64,000 nt of DNA, from the NCBI RefSeq assembly GCF_947500705.1, contig NZ_CANMSY010000012.1, positions 1 to 64,000 of the forward strand, in the 5' to 3' direction. This document shows, piece after piece, positions 18,264 to 26,881 of this stretch. The DNA is from an uncultured Brachybacterium sp. (GTDB lineage Bacteria; Actinomycetota; Actinomycetes; Actinomycetales; Dermabacteraceae). A program made the translations under genes and the position numbers. The notes under the pieces were generated by a model. The model did no database searches. It saw only the letters and a program-made list of their open reading frames with translations, and was not told where the DNA came from. Position 1 is the stretch's first letter, and every line of letters starts with the position of its first letter.

Positions 18264-18950
18264 AACGTTCTGCACTGCCACGCTGGCCCGGAGTGGCGCG
18301 AGCGGGCCCGCACCGCCGAGGGGCGGGTCGAGTCGATCACCACGCAGGGCGAGCCCGCGTACGTCGCCGAGCGCGAGCTCTCGGTCGAGGTCCCGGACCA
18401 CGGGCGGGTGGGATTCGACCTGGTGTGGAGCGGCGCCTACTACGCGATGATCCCGTCCGGCGCGCACGGCTTCGAACTCACGGCCGACGAGGAGATCGCA
18501 CTGATGGCTTTCGGGGACGCCTTCGTGCGCACCGCCCGGCCAGGGCTGCGTCAGGAGCACCCGTCCCTCGGCGATGTGGGTCCGCTGCCGTTCGTGCACT
18601 TCATGGGCCGGGTGCGCACGCTCGAGGACGGCACCGTCGAGTCCCGCTCGGCGACGTACGTGCATCCCGGTGCGATCTGCCGCAGCCCCACGGGCACTGG
18701 CACCTCCGCCCGTCTCGCGCTGCTGGCCGGGCAGGGGGACCTCGGGCCCGGGGACACGCTGGAGACGATCTCCCCGCGCGGCAACCGCTTCGTCGGCACC
18801 GTGCTCGGGGAGACCATGGTGGGCGACTTCCCCGCCTGGGACTCGACGACCACCGGCTCGGCGCGGCTGATGGCGCGTTCGACGCTCACCGTGGACCTGG
18901 ACGATCCACTGGTGGATGCCTCGGATCTGGAGGGGCTGCTGGGGCCATGA
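18264..18950 (+). pseudogene. 5'-truncated proline racemase family gene (trans-3-hydroxyproline dehydratase-like)
   Basis: The frame is open from just after a TGA at 18261 and encodes the C-terminal two thirds of the family: VESITTQGEPAYV, the GAYYAMI strand, and the second active-site loop CRSPTGTGTSARLALL, then the conserved GNRFVGTVLGET and C-terminal region. About 110-120 N-terminal residues, including the first catalytic Cys loop (MCGH-type), are absent, and no usable start exists before a GTG at 18408. At the second catalytic position the family Cys is Thr, the state known for trans-3-hydroxy-L-proline dehydratases. The 170 bp between this frame and the divergent MFS gene do not encode the missing part in any frame I checked, so a deletion is likely. 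Confidence 0.8.
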
Positions 18951-19003
18951 GGCGATGCTCGCTTCGCGACCGGGTGACACCGCGTCGAAGCGGACACGAA
19001 GAG

Positions 19004-19037
19004 GTCAGCATGCACTGTATAGTCAGTGCATGCTGAC
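19004..19037. promoter_or_regulatory. Perfect 34-bp dyad at the cmtR start: operator with -10 box in the loop
   Basis: The arms GTCAGCATGCACTG (19004-19017) and CAGTGCATGCTGAC (19024-19037) are exact inverse complements around the 6-nt centre TATAGT (19018-19023). TATAGT is a good -10 hexamer and the cmtR ATG (19030) starts 6 nt after it, so the transcript would be leaderless and the second arm would lie within the start of the coding region. A bound repressor would cover promoter and start site together. Occupancy by CmtR is inferred from position and symmetry. Confidence 0.85.
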
Positions 19038-19437
19038 CAGAGCCTCCCGTCTTGATGTGATGAACCGGCTGGGCCGGGCGATGGCCGATCCCACCCGGTC
19101 CCGGATCCTGCTGTCGCTGCTCGAGGCGCCCGGCTATCCGGCCGCCCTCGCCGCGGAGCTGGACCTGACCCGCACCAACGTCTCCAACCATTTGGCATGT
19201 CTGCGCGACTGCGGGATCGTCGTCGCCGCCCCTGAGGGCCGACGCACGCGCTACGAGATCGCCGACGCCCACCTCACCGCGACCCTGGGTGCCCTGGTGC
19301 AGACCGTGCTCGCCGTGGACGACGGTGCGCCCTGCGTCGATGAGCACTGCACGGTCCCGCTGTGCTGCGATGCCATCGCCGAGACGGCAGAACCCGTCGA
19401 GCCCGTCGTGACCGCAGTGCCCGTCGAGGTGGTCTGA
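19030..19437 (+). CDS. cmtR: Cd(II)/Pb(II)-sensing ArsR-family repressor CmtR
   Basis: This 135-aa winged-helix repressor has the recognition helix around RTNVSNHLACLRDCG. Cysteines fall at residues 57 and 61 (ACLRDC) and at 102 (APCVDEHC), the same numbers as the three Cd/Pb ligands established for Mycobacterium tuberculosis CmtR. A second Cys cluster (CTVPLCC, 107-113) may be an additional site. The start at 19030 fits the leaderless promoter; an upstream in-frame ATG at 18916 is in the preceding pseudogene. It overlaps the downstream ATPase start by 1 nt (TGATG), so sensor and pump are co-transcribed. Confidence 0.9.
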   Translation: MLTRASRLDVMNRLGRAMADPTRSRILLSLLEAPGYPAALAAELDLTRTNVSNHLACLRDCGIVVAAPEGRRTRYEIADAHLTATLGALVQTVLAVDDGAPCVDEHCTVPLCCDAIAETAEPVEPVVTAVPVEVV

Positions 19438-21425
19438 TGAGCGACGACTGCTGCGGCCCGGTCGCGACGAAGGCGCCGCCTGCGCCTGTCATCGAGGACC
19501 CCTGCTGTGGGACCACCGCCGCGGCTGCCCCCTCCGATGTGCTCGAGGTCGAGCAGCCCACCCCCTGGTGGCGAGACTCCTCCCTGGCCCTCCCGCTCTC
19601 CGCCGGCCTGCTCTGGGTGACTGGCCTGGTGCTGGGCTGGGTGGGACTCGAGGTCGTCGCGCTCATCGCGCACGTGCTGGCGCTCGCCGCCGGCGCCTGG
19701 ACCTTCGTGCCCGGCACCCTCCGTCGCCTGGTGCAGGGCCAGGGGCGCGGCCGACTCGGCGTCGGCCTGCTGATGACCATCGCCGCGCTCGGCGCCGTGC
19801 TGCTGGGTCACGTCGGGGAAGCCGCCGCGCTCGCCTTCCTGTTCTCCCTGGCCGAAGCGCTCGAGGATCGCTCGATGGACCGCGCGAAACAGGGCCTGCG
19901 CTCCCTGCTCGCACTCATCCCCGAGACCGCCCGCGTCTCCCGGGCCGCTGGCCCCGAGATCATCCCCGCCGTCGAGCTGCGCGCCGATGACCTGCTCCTG
20001 CTCGGCGCCGGCGACCGGGTCGCGACCGACGGCGTGATCGTCTCCGGCCGCTCCTGGCTCGACACCTCCGCGATCACCGGAGAGTCGATCCCCGTCGAGG
20101 TGGGCCCCGGAGACGCAGTGCACGCCGGATCCCTGAACGGCTCCGGAGCGCTGACCCTGCGCGCCACCTCCGACGGCCGCGACAACTCGCTCACCCAGAT
20201 CGTGCGCCTGGTCGATCAGGCCCACGCCGCGAAGGGGGAACGAGCGCGCCTGGCCGACCGGATCGCCCGCCCCTTGGTGCCCGTCGTGCTCGTGGTCTCC
20301 GCGCTGGTCGCGCTCTTCGGTGTGCTCACCGGTGACCCCGGCCTCTGGATCGAGCGAGCACTGGTGGTGCTGGTCGCGGCCTCGCCCTGCGCCATGGCGA
20401 TCGCGGTGCCGGTCACCGTGATCTCCTCCATCGGCTCGGCCAGCAGGCTCGGCGTCGTGATCAAGTCCGGGGTCGCCGTCGAGCAGCTCGGCACGATCCG
20501 CACCGTCGCGCTCGACAAGACCGGGACCCTCACCCGCAACCAGCCGCGCGTGGTCGAGGTCATCACCGTCGACGGTCGCCGCCGCGAGGAGATCCTCGCG
20601 CTCGCCGCCGCCCTGGAAGCCACCAGCTCCCACCCGTTGGCCACCGCCGTGCTCGCCGCGGCCGAGGCCACGGAAGGGGCCGCTGCGGAAGCCGTGGAGG
20701 TGCAGGAAGCTCCAGGACACGGCATTACCGGCCTTGTCGCCGGCCGAGAGATCCGGGTGGGCAGCCCGCGCTGGGTCGCCCCTGGCGCGCTCACCGGTCG
20801 CACCGAGGCGATGGCCGCACGCGGGATGAGCCTCATCGTGGTGGAGGAGGACGGCCTCGTGATCGGCGCGCTCGGAGTGCGTGACGAGCTGCGCCTCGAC
20901 GCCGCTGAGATGGTCGCGGCGCTGCATGCTCAGGGCATCCGCACCGTGATGCTCACCGGCGACAACGCCCTCACCGCTCGTGCCATCGCCGAGGAGGCGG
21001 GCATCGACGAGGTCCACGCCGAGCAGCTGCCCGGCGACAAGGCCGCCCATATCCGTCGGCTGTCCGCGGAGGCGCCGACGGCGATGGTCGGGGACGGCAT
21101 CAATGACGCGCCGGCCCTCGCCTCGGCGACGGTGGGGATCGCCATCGGCGTCACGGGCGCGGCGGCCGCCGTGGAATCGGCCGACGTCGTCTTCACCGGC
21201 ACCGAGCTCCGCCAGCTCCCCGCCGCTCTCGCGCATGCCCGGCGCGGCCGACGGATCATGACGGGGAACATCGCCCTCGCGCTCGCAATCATCGTCGTGC
21301 TCTTCCCCTTGGCATTGTTCGGGGTGCTGGGCCTGGCCGCCGTGGTGCTGATCCACGAGGTGGCGGAGATCGTCGTCATCGCCAACGGCATGCGTGCGGC
21401 GCGCCTCCGGGGCGTGACCGCCTGA
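19437..21425 (+). CDS. ctpG: Heavy-metal P1B-type ATPase, CtpG-like Cd/Zn/Pb exporter
   Basis: This 662-aa pump lacks an HMA domain. Its N-terminus instead has two Cys pairs (DDCCGP at about 3-8 and DPCCGT at about 21-26). The core is complete: the actuator TGES motif, membrane metal site SPCAMAIAVP, phosphorylation motif DKTGT, SSHPLA HP motif, and GDGINDAP hinge. It should expel soft divalent metals from the cytosol. Its start overlaps the cmtR stop, matching the cmtR-ctpG pairing known in mycobacteria. Confidence 0.9.
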   Translation: MSDDCCGPVATKAPPAPVIEDPCCGTTAAAAPSDVLEVEQPTPWWRDSSLALPLSAGLLWVTGLVLGWVGLEVVALIAHVLALAAGAWTFVPGTLRRLVQGQGRGRLGVGLLMTIAALGAVLLGHVGEAAALAFLFSLAEALEDRSMDRAKQGLRSLLALIPETARVSRAAGPEIIPAVELRADDLLLLGAGDRVATDGVIVSGRSWLDTSAITGESIPVEVGPGDAVHAGSLNGSGALTLRATSDGRDNSLTQIVRLVDQAHAAKGERARLADRIARPLVPVVLVVSALVALFGVLTGDPGLWIERALVVLVAASPCAMAIAVPVTVISSIGSASRLGVVIKSGVAVEQLGTIRTVALDKTGTLTRNQPRVVEVITVDGRRREEILALAAALEATSSHPLATAVLAAAEATEGAAAEAVEVQEAPGHGITGLVAGREIRVGSPRWVAPGALTGRTEAMAARGMSLIVVEEDGLVIGALGVRDELRLDAAEMVAALHAQGIRTVMLTGDNALTARAIAEEAGIDEVHAEQLPGDKAAHIRRLSAEAPTAMVGDGINDAPALASATVGIAIGVTGAAAAVESADVVFTGTELRQLPAALAHARRGRRIMTGNIALALAIIVVLFPLALFGVLGLAAVVLIHEVAEIVVIANGMRAARLRGVTA

Positions 21426-21559
21426 CCATCATCGGCGCGTGGAAGCATCGGTGGTGGGAGAAGGCCTCCCGGTACTGTGCAGGTGAGCCGGTCGCAGCAG
21501 CCCGGCACCCGCACGTCCGAGCATCAGGCGAGCGGGTCTTCGACTTGAGGGGACCCACC

Positions 21560-21877
21560 ATGGAAAAGATCACCGTCGCAGGCCACCCGGAGCCCATCCC
21601 CGCCTCTGCCGTCGCCGAGCGGCTCCTGAGGCAGCGCCTGGAGACCGTCCGTGAGAAGCGCGGCGCGGACGCGGCCGATGCCCTCGAGGTCCTGGTCGGT
21701 CAGCGCATCGGCACTCTGCTCGACGGCGGGATGCCCAGCATCGACATGGCGACCATGCGCTCGATCGTCGACTTCGTGGAGACCCCGGTCGAGGACGAGA
21801 GCAGCTCGGGCCTGGGCCGTGTGGTGCAGGGGCTCAAGGACAAGGCCGCCCAGCGCGGGAAGCGGACCATGAGCTGA
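21560..21877 (+). CDS. Small conserved-looking hypothetical protein (105 aa)
   Basis: The product is a soluble, mostly helical 105-aa protein with a hydrophobic middle (DALEVLVGQRIGTLLDGGMP) and a basic C-terminal tail (KDKAAQRGKRTMS). I recognise no family. The ATG at 21560 has GAGGGGA 5 nt upstream and is preferred to a GTG/ATG 15 nt earlier. Codon use looks like that of its neighbours. It lies between the metal pump and the thiosulfate transporter on the same strand, but neither neighbour suggests a role. Confidence 0.6.
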   Translation: MEKITVAGHPEPIPASAVAERLLRQRLETVREKRGADAADALEVLVGQRIGTLLDGGMPSIDMATMRSIVDFVETPVEDESSSGLGRVVQGLKDKAAQRGKRTMS

Positions 21878-21943
21878 GCGCGTTGCGCTCCACACGTTCA
21901 TCAGGGGTTCTCCTTATGGGGCTCATAAGTTAGCGTGTTCGGC

Positions 21944-23023
21944 ATGATCCTCACCGGGCTGTTCCTCGGCGCCGTGCTCGGCTACGTCCTGCAGCGTTCT
22001 CGGTTCTGCGTCACCGGCGCGTTCCGTGACCTCTATATGACCCGCTCGGCGCGCTACTTCACCCCCTTCCTCCTTGCGATCGCGATCCAGGCCATCGGCG
22101 TCGCCGCGCTCACCGGCGCCGGCGTCATCGCCCCCGAAGCCGCGTCGTTCGCACCGCTCGCGGTGATCGGCGGCGGCCTGCTGTTCGGCGTCGGCATCAT
22201 CATGGCCGGCGGCTGCGCGACCGGCACCTACTACCGCGCCGGCGAGGGCCTGATCGGCTCCTGGGTGGCGCTGATCTTCTACATGCTGTTCGCAGCGGTC
22301 ATGAAGTTCGGCCCGCTCGGCGGCTTCACCGAGGCGGCCCGCGCCCGCACCGTGGGCGATGCAACCATCCAGGAGACCCTCGGGGTCAGCGTCTGGGTGC
22401 CCACGATCCTCTTCTCCGCCCTCGTCGCCGTGCTGGTGGTGCGCCAGATGCGTGCGAGCGCGGCACGCCGTGCGGGCACGAAGAGCGTGCGCCTGCCCGC
22501 CCGCCGCAGCGGCCTCGGCCACTACCTCGCCGACATCCCCTGGAACCCCTGGGTGGGCGGCGTGCTGCTGGGCCTGATAGCGATCGCCGCCTGGGTGCTC
22601 TCCACCGCCGCCGGCCGCAATGGCGGCCTCGGCATCACCACCCCATCGGCCAAGATCATCACCTTCCTCACCACCGGGGACGTCACCCTCGTGGACTGGT
22701 CCGTGATGCTCGTGCTCGGCATTCTGGTGGGATCCTTCATCGCCGCGAAGCTCGCCGGCGAGTTCCGCTGGCGGGTGCCGGATGCCCGCACCATCCTCCA
22801 CAGCGCCGGCGGCGGCGTCGCGATGGGCGTGGGCGCCGCGCTCGCCGGCGGCTGCACCATCGGCAACTCGCTCGTGGAGACCAGCCTGTTCAGCTACCAG
22901 GGCTGGGTCTCCTTCGCCGCGATCATGCTCGGCACCTGGGCCGCCGCCTGGTTCTTCCTGGTGCGTCCGCAGAAGGCCGCGGCGAAGAACCGACCCGCGC
23001 CCGTGCTCAGCCCCGCCGCCTGA
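21944..23023 (+). CDS. tsuA: YeeE/YedE-family thiosulfate/sulfur transporter (TsuA-like)
   Basis: This 359-aa membrane protein has about nine hydrophobic segments. Conserved Cys-bearing motifs are QRSRFC near the N-terminus, MAGGCATGTYY in the first half and LAGGCTIGNSL in the second half, the pseudo-symmetric cysteines that relay thiosulfate in TsuA. I use the ATG at 21944; a GTG three codons earlier is possible. No clear ribosome site is seen. The next gene encodes a TusA-like sulfur carrier, and the pair matches the TsuA-TsuB arrangement. Confidence 0.87.
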   Translation: MILTGLFLGAVLGYVLQRSRFCVTGAFRDLYMTRSARYFTPFLLAIAIQAIGVAALTGAGVIAPEAASFAPLAVIGGGLLFGVGIIMAGGCATGTYYRAGEGLIGSWVALIFYMLFAAVMKFGPLGGFTEAARARTVGDATIQETLGVSVWVPTILFSALVAVLVVRQMRASAARRAGTKSVRLPARRSGLGHYLADIPWNPWVGGVLLGLIAIAAWVLSTAAGRNGGLGITTPSAKIITFLTTGDVTLVDWSVMLVLGILVGSFIAAKLAGEFRWRVPDARTILHSAGGGVAMGVGAALAGGCTIGNSLVETSLFSYQGWVSFAAIMLGTWAAAWFFLVRPQKAAAKNRPAPVLSPAA

Positions 23024-23071
23024 CCTCACCCATCTCCGACAGAACCTCACCCTCGATAGAGAGGACCTCTC

Positions 23072-23302
23072 ATGCCTGCTTACACCCTCCAGACCAACGG
23101 CGCCGTCTGCCCGTTCCCGCTGATTGACGCGAAGAGCGCCATGGAGCAGCTGACCACGGGCGATGACCTGATCATCGGCTTCGACTGCACCCAGGCCACC
23201 GACTCCCTGCCCCAGTGGGCCGCCGAGGACGGTCACGAGGTGGTCGCCTTCGACCGCGTGGGTGAGGCGGGCTGGACGATCACGGTGCGTAAGGGGAAGT
23301 GA
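23072..23302 (+). CDS. TusA/SirA-family sulfur-carrier protein (TsuB-like)
   Basis: This 76-aa protein has the family motif with catalytic Cys13 in AVCPFPL followed by the first helix, and a typical two-layer alpha/beta pattern. It would accept sulfane sulfur from the adjacent membrane transporter. A GAGAGGA ribosome site precedes the ATG, and the gene starts 49 nt after the transporter stop, so the two form an operon. Confidence 0.9.
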   Translation: MPAYTLQTNGAVCPFPLIDAKSAMEQLTTGDDLIIGFDCTQATDSLPQWAAEDGHEVVAFDRVGEAGWTITVRKGK

Positions 23303-23342
23303 GGCCTCGGGTCACTTCGGCGACCCCGCCTCCTCCTCGCCC

Positions 23343-23396
23343 CACGACGACGGCGCGCGCACGAGCTCACGAGCTCGGGCGCGCGCCGTCGTCGTG
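23343..23396 (+). terminator. Long perfect hairpin, probable terminator of the tsuA operon
   Basis: An 18-bp perfect stem pairs CACGACGACGGCGCGCGC (23343-23360) with GCGCGCGCCGTCGTCGTG (23379-23396), with an 18-nt loop that itself contains GAGCTC twice. There is no T run, as is common for intrinsic terminators of high-GC actinobacteria. It lies 40 nt after the tsuB-like stop. Confidence 0.7.
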
Positions 23397-23473
23397 CGCC
23401 CGTGGGCTGAGAGGGCGACCCTGTGCGGCGTGGGCCGAAGGGGGTTCGTCTGTGCAGACGGCTCCGGTTTGTG

Positions 23474-23522
23474 TTGACAAGCCCGTCCCACTCATCGGAT
23501 GTTACCGATAAGTATGTTCGGT
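23474..23522 (+). promoter_or_regulatory. Promoter and overlapping dyad operator of the sugar-transport operon
   Basis: A TTGACA -35 at 23474-23479 is followed, 18 nt later, by a -10-like GATGTT at 23498-23503. The -10 is embedded in the dyad ATCGG-N6-CCGAT (23494-23509), and a second interleaved dyad ACCGA-N9-TCGGT runs from 23504 to 23522. Such placement suits repression by a LacI- or GntR-type sugar regulator, though none is encoded nearby. The remaining leader to 23749 (about 230 nt) contains another TTGACA at 23620 without a matching -10; nothing else is recognised. Confidence 0.55.
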
Positions 23523-23749
23523 GAGTGGCGTCCGACATTTCGCCACAGCAGGCCCGGCGCGCCGTTGCACAGACTTCCGACCTGGGCTAGCGAGACCGTT
23601 CTGGGGAGCGAGCCAGCTGTTGACAGCCAGGGGATCGTGCGGCACTCTGGCGTGCGTAGCGATATACATCCCATGTCTGGACGGAGTTCTGCGACGGGGG
23701 TGCCCATGCGAGGAGCGACGACGCTCCTCCGCCTTCGAGGAGACGACCC

Positions 23750-25003
23750 ATGACATCCGTGACGCGCCCCGCAGTGCCCCGCCGCACCGTTATCGCAGGG
23801 CTCAGCGCAATCGCTCCGCTCGCCTTCCTGTCCGCCTGCGGAGGTGGGGGAGGGGGCGACAGCGAGACCGCGAACACCACTCTCTACACCTGGGTCTCCA
23901 ACGAGAATGACCGTGCGCAGTGGCAGGCCTTCATCGATGCGGCGAAGGAGGCGGACCCCGCCTTCGAGCTGACTCTCGAGGGTCCGAGCTTCGAGAACTA
24001 CTGGACCAAGGTAAAAACACGGATGTCGTCCGGCGATGCGCCAGCTCTGCTGACCACTCAGGCTGCCCGCGCACAGGAGCTCGATGCTCTGCTGGCGCCG
24101 CTGGAGGACCTCGCCGACGCGGCAGGAGTCGATCTCTCCCAGTACAACGAGGCGATGCTGGCCGGCATGACTGTGGAGGGCACGCTCCGCGCGATCCCCT
24201 ATGACGCCGAGCCGCTGGTGCTCTTCTACAACCGCAAGCTCTTCCGCGACGCAGGACTCGAGCTGCCGGGCATCACCTACAGCCAGGACCAGTTCCTGGA
24301 GGATGCGAAGGCGCTCACCTCCGGTGAATCCTATGGTGTGGCCCTCTCCTCGGGGCTCGTCCACCTCGGCATGGCCATCGGCTTCGCCAACGGCGGGCAG
24401 CCGGTGACCGACGGTGCGCTCTCGCTCACGGACCCGATGATCGTCGAAGGCCTGCAGTTCAGCTTCGATCTGGTCACCGAGCATAAGGTCGCCGCCGCAC
24501 CCGCGGCGGTCGACTCCGAGCCCGCGGCCCAGCAGGCTCTGATGAACGGCCAGGTCGCGATGTATCTCGACGGGCCCTGGATGTATCAGGCGTACGAGGA
24601 CGCCCTCGGTGAGGACCTCGGCGCATCGATCGTGCCCTCACAGACCGGCGAGGCGAAGGGCCTGATCCAGGGGTCCGGCTTCGGCATCGCGTCGAACGCG
24701 AAGGACCCCGGGGGCGCCTTCGAGACCCTCCGTGCTATCACCACGCCGGAGGTCATCGGTGCGGTCGCCAACGCGCGCGGCACCTTCCCCTCGATCGTCT
24801 CGGAAGAGAGTCAGTGGGCCGAGGGCAAGGCCGAGGACAACGTCGCAGCTGTCACGGCCATGGCGCACAACGGCGAAGCGCTGATCACCACGTCCACCTG
24901 GAACGAGGTCGGGTCGAAGTTCTCGCAGTACGCCACCGACGGCTTCCACGGCAATCGGACCGCAGAGGAGATCCTCAGCGAGATCCAGGACGCGGTCGGC
25001 TGA
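23750..25003 (+). CDS. Sugar ABC transporter substrate-binding lipoprotein (family 1)
   Basis: This 417-aa protein has a twin-arginine-like lipoprotein signal (RRTVIAGLSAIAPLAFLSAC, lipobox cysteine at about residue 26) followed by a Gly-rich linker, so it should be membrane-anchored on the outer face. The mature part has the usual family features, including the IPYDAEPLVLFYNRKLF strand and MYLDGPWMYQAYE. GAGGAGA precedes the ATG. It overlaps the first permease by 1 nt. The downstream alpha-L-fucosidase suggests that the ligand is a fucosylated oligosaccharide. Confidence 0.9.
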   Translation: MTSVTRPAVPRRTVIAGLSAIAPLAFLSACGGGGGGDSETANTTLYTWVSNENDRAQWQAFIDAAKEADPAFELTLEGPSFENYWTKVKTRMSSGDAPALLTTQAARAQELDALLAPLEDLADAAGVDLSQYNEAMLAGMTVEGTLRAIPYDAEPLVLFYNRKLFRDAGLELPGITYSQDQFLEDAKALTSGESYGVALSSGLVHLGMAIGFANGGQPVTDGALSLTDPMIVEGLQFSFDLVTEHKVAAAPAAVDSEPAAQQALMNGQVAMYLDGPWMYQAYEDALGEDLGASIVPSQTGEAKGLIQGSGFGIASNAKDPGGAFETLRAITTPEVIGAVANARGTFPSIVSEESQWAEGKAEDNVAAVTAMAHNGEALITTSTWNEVGSKFSQYATDGFHGNRTAEEILSEIQDAVG

Positions 25004-25953
25004 TGTCCTCTCTTGCTCGCTCCCTCGCCGCTGAGGGGACCGCTGCCTCATCCGCACCTAGTGCGCGCCGCCATGGGGCGGCGCGCGGCCACTCCCGTGC
25101 GGCGGCTCTCTATCTCAGCCCAGGCATGCTCGGGTTCGCGATCTTCATCGTGGTGCCGCTGGTCATCTCGCTCGTGATCAGCTTCTTCGAGTGGCCGCTG
25201 TTCGGGGTCCCGGAGTTCGTGGGGCTCACTAATTACCGATACATGCTCACCGGCGACCCGGCGTTCTGGATCAGCCTTCGCAACACCCTGATCTTCGCGG
25301 TCCTCTATACCGCTGTGAATCTCACGGTTGCGCTTGGGCTGAGCTACTGGCTGATGAATCTCGGCGGGAGGTGGGCCTCGTTCTTCCGGGTGCTCTTCTT
25401 CATCCCGGTGGTCACGCCGATGATCGGCAACGCGCTGATCTTCCGGCTGATCCTCAACGACGACGGTGTCGTCAACCAGATCCTCGGTGTCGTCGGCATC
25501 CAGGGGCCGCAATGGCTCAACACCCCGTTCTGGGCGATGCTCTCCCTGGTCACCATGTCGCTGTGGCAGGGGATGGGCTACAACATCATCGTGCTCGGTG
25601 CCGGGATCGCGGGCGTGAACCCTAGCGTCATCGAGGCCTCGCGGATCGACGGCGCCGGGGCTGTGGCGAGGTTCTTCCAGGTGGTCTTCCCGATGCTGTC
25701 CCCGACGATCTTCTTCTGCACGATTATGACGGTCATCGGCGCCTTCAAGGTGTTCGCCCAGCCGTACGCCCTCACCGAGGGCGGGCCCGGCAACTCCACT
25801 AACACCTTGGTGCTGCACCTGTACCGCAACGGGTTTTCCTTCGACAAGCTCGGCTACGCGTCCTCGATCGCCTGGGTGCTGTTCGTGCTCGTCATGCTCG
25901 TCACCGCCATCCAGTTCAGTCAGCAGAAGAGGTGGGTCACCTATGACAGTTGA
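25003..25953 (+). CDS. Sugar ABC transporter permease (MalF/UgpA type)
   Basis: This 316-aa protein has six hydrophobic segments and the cytoplasmic coupling (EAA) loop EASRIDGAGAVARFFQVVFP. The start ATG at 25003 overlaps the lipoprotein stop (TGATG). It pairs with the next permease to form the importer channel. No dedicated ATPase is encoded in the operon, as is common in actinobacteria where a shared MsiK-type ATPase serves many importers. Confidence 0.92.
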   Translation: MSSLARSLAAEGTAASSAPSARRHGAARGHSRAAALYLSPGMLGFAIFIVVPLVISLVISFFEWPLFGVPEFVGLTNYRYMLTGDPAFWISLRNTLIFAVLYTAVNLTVALGLSYWLMNLGGRWASFFRVLFFIPVVTPMIGNALIFRLILNDDGVVNQILGVVGIQGPQWLNTPFWAMLSLVTMSLWQGMGYNIIVLGAGIAGVNPSVIEASRIDGAGAVARFFQVVFPMLSPTIFFCTIMTVIGAFKVFAQPYALTEGGPGNSTNTLVLHLYRNGFSFDKLGYASSIAWVLFVLVMLVTAIQFSQQKRWVTYDS

Positions 25954-26797
25954 GATCGCTCCGCGTCCCCGGGCCTCGCTCCGCCTGCCCATGCTCGTCT
26001 CCCGCACGCTCATGTGCGTGGTGGGGCTGATTTTCCTCTTCCCGTTCCTGTGGATGATCGCCACGTCGCTCAAGCCCACCAACGAGGTCTTCGCGACCGG
26101 CACCAGTCTGATCGGCTCCCGCATCGAGTGGGGCAACTACCTGGTCGCCGCGACGGCGATCCCGTTCGGACGCATCCTGCTGAACAGCCTGGTGATCGCC
26201 TTCGCGGGCGCGCTCCTCACGGTGACCGTCTCCGTGCTGAGCGCGTATGCGTTCTCCCGGTTCAACTTCCGCGGCCGTGCGGCGCTGTTCGGAGTCTTCC
26301 TTGCCACGATGGTGCTGCCGCAGGAGGTGCTGGTCATCCCGCTTTACCTGATGATGCAGAAGGCAGGCCTAGTCAACTCTTATCCGGCCCTCATCCTGCC
26401 CTTCGCCTTCGGGGCGTTCGGGACCTTCCTCATCCGCCAGTTCATGCTCTCCCTGCCGCCGGACTACGAGGAGGCTGCGACCCTCGACGGTGCCGGACGG
26501 TTGCGCACCCTCGTCAGCGTGCTGGTCCCCCTGCTGCGGGCCCCGATCGCGGTGGTGTTCGTGTTCTCGTTCATCGAGTACTGGGGCAGCTTCCTGTGGC
26601 CGCTGATCGTGGTCAACGATGCCTCCATGGCGACCGTGCCGATCGGCCTGGAGATGTTCTCGGGTGAGCGAGGCACCGACTGGGGCCCGATGATGGCCGC
26701 CGTCACCCTCGTCGTCCTCCCGAGCCTCCTGATCGTGGTGCTGCTCCAGAAGCAGCTGCAGCAGGGGGTGTCGATGGGCGGCTTCGGCGGCCGCTGA
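25943..26797 (+). CDS. Sugar ABC transporter permease (MalG/UgpE type)
   Basis: This 284-aa protein has six hydrophobic segments and the EAA loop EEAATLDGAGRLRTLVSVLV. It opens with the common LFPFLWMIATSLKP segment. The start overlaps the preceding permease by 11 nt, indicating tight coupling. It is the second half of the channel. Confidence 0.92.
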   Translation: MTVEIAPRPRASLRLPMLVSRTLMCVVGLIFLFPFLWMIATSLKPTNEVFATGTSLIGSRIEWGNYLVAATAIPFGRILLNSLVIAFAGALLTVTVSVLSAYAFSRFNFRGRAALFGVFLATMVLPQEVLVIPLYLMMQKAGLVNSYPALILPFAFGAFGTFLIRQFMLSLPPDYEEAATLDGAGRLRTLVSVLVPLLRAPIAVVFVFSFIEYWGSFLWPLIVVNDASMATVPIGLEMFSGERGTDWGPMMAAVTLVVLPSLLIVVLLQKQLQQGVSMGGFGGR

Positions 26798-26881
26798 TCC
26801 CTTGCTTCTCCCATCGGCTGAGAGCCGACCCGTCACCCGATGCCACGACGCGCCGACGCGTCAGAAAGCGAGCACCTCCCC

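Noticed and set aside
23620-23668. Second promoter for the sugar operon (TTGACA at 23620)
   Set aside because: No -10 hexamer at 16-18 nt spacing; the TATACA-like sequence is more than 35 nt away.
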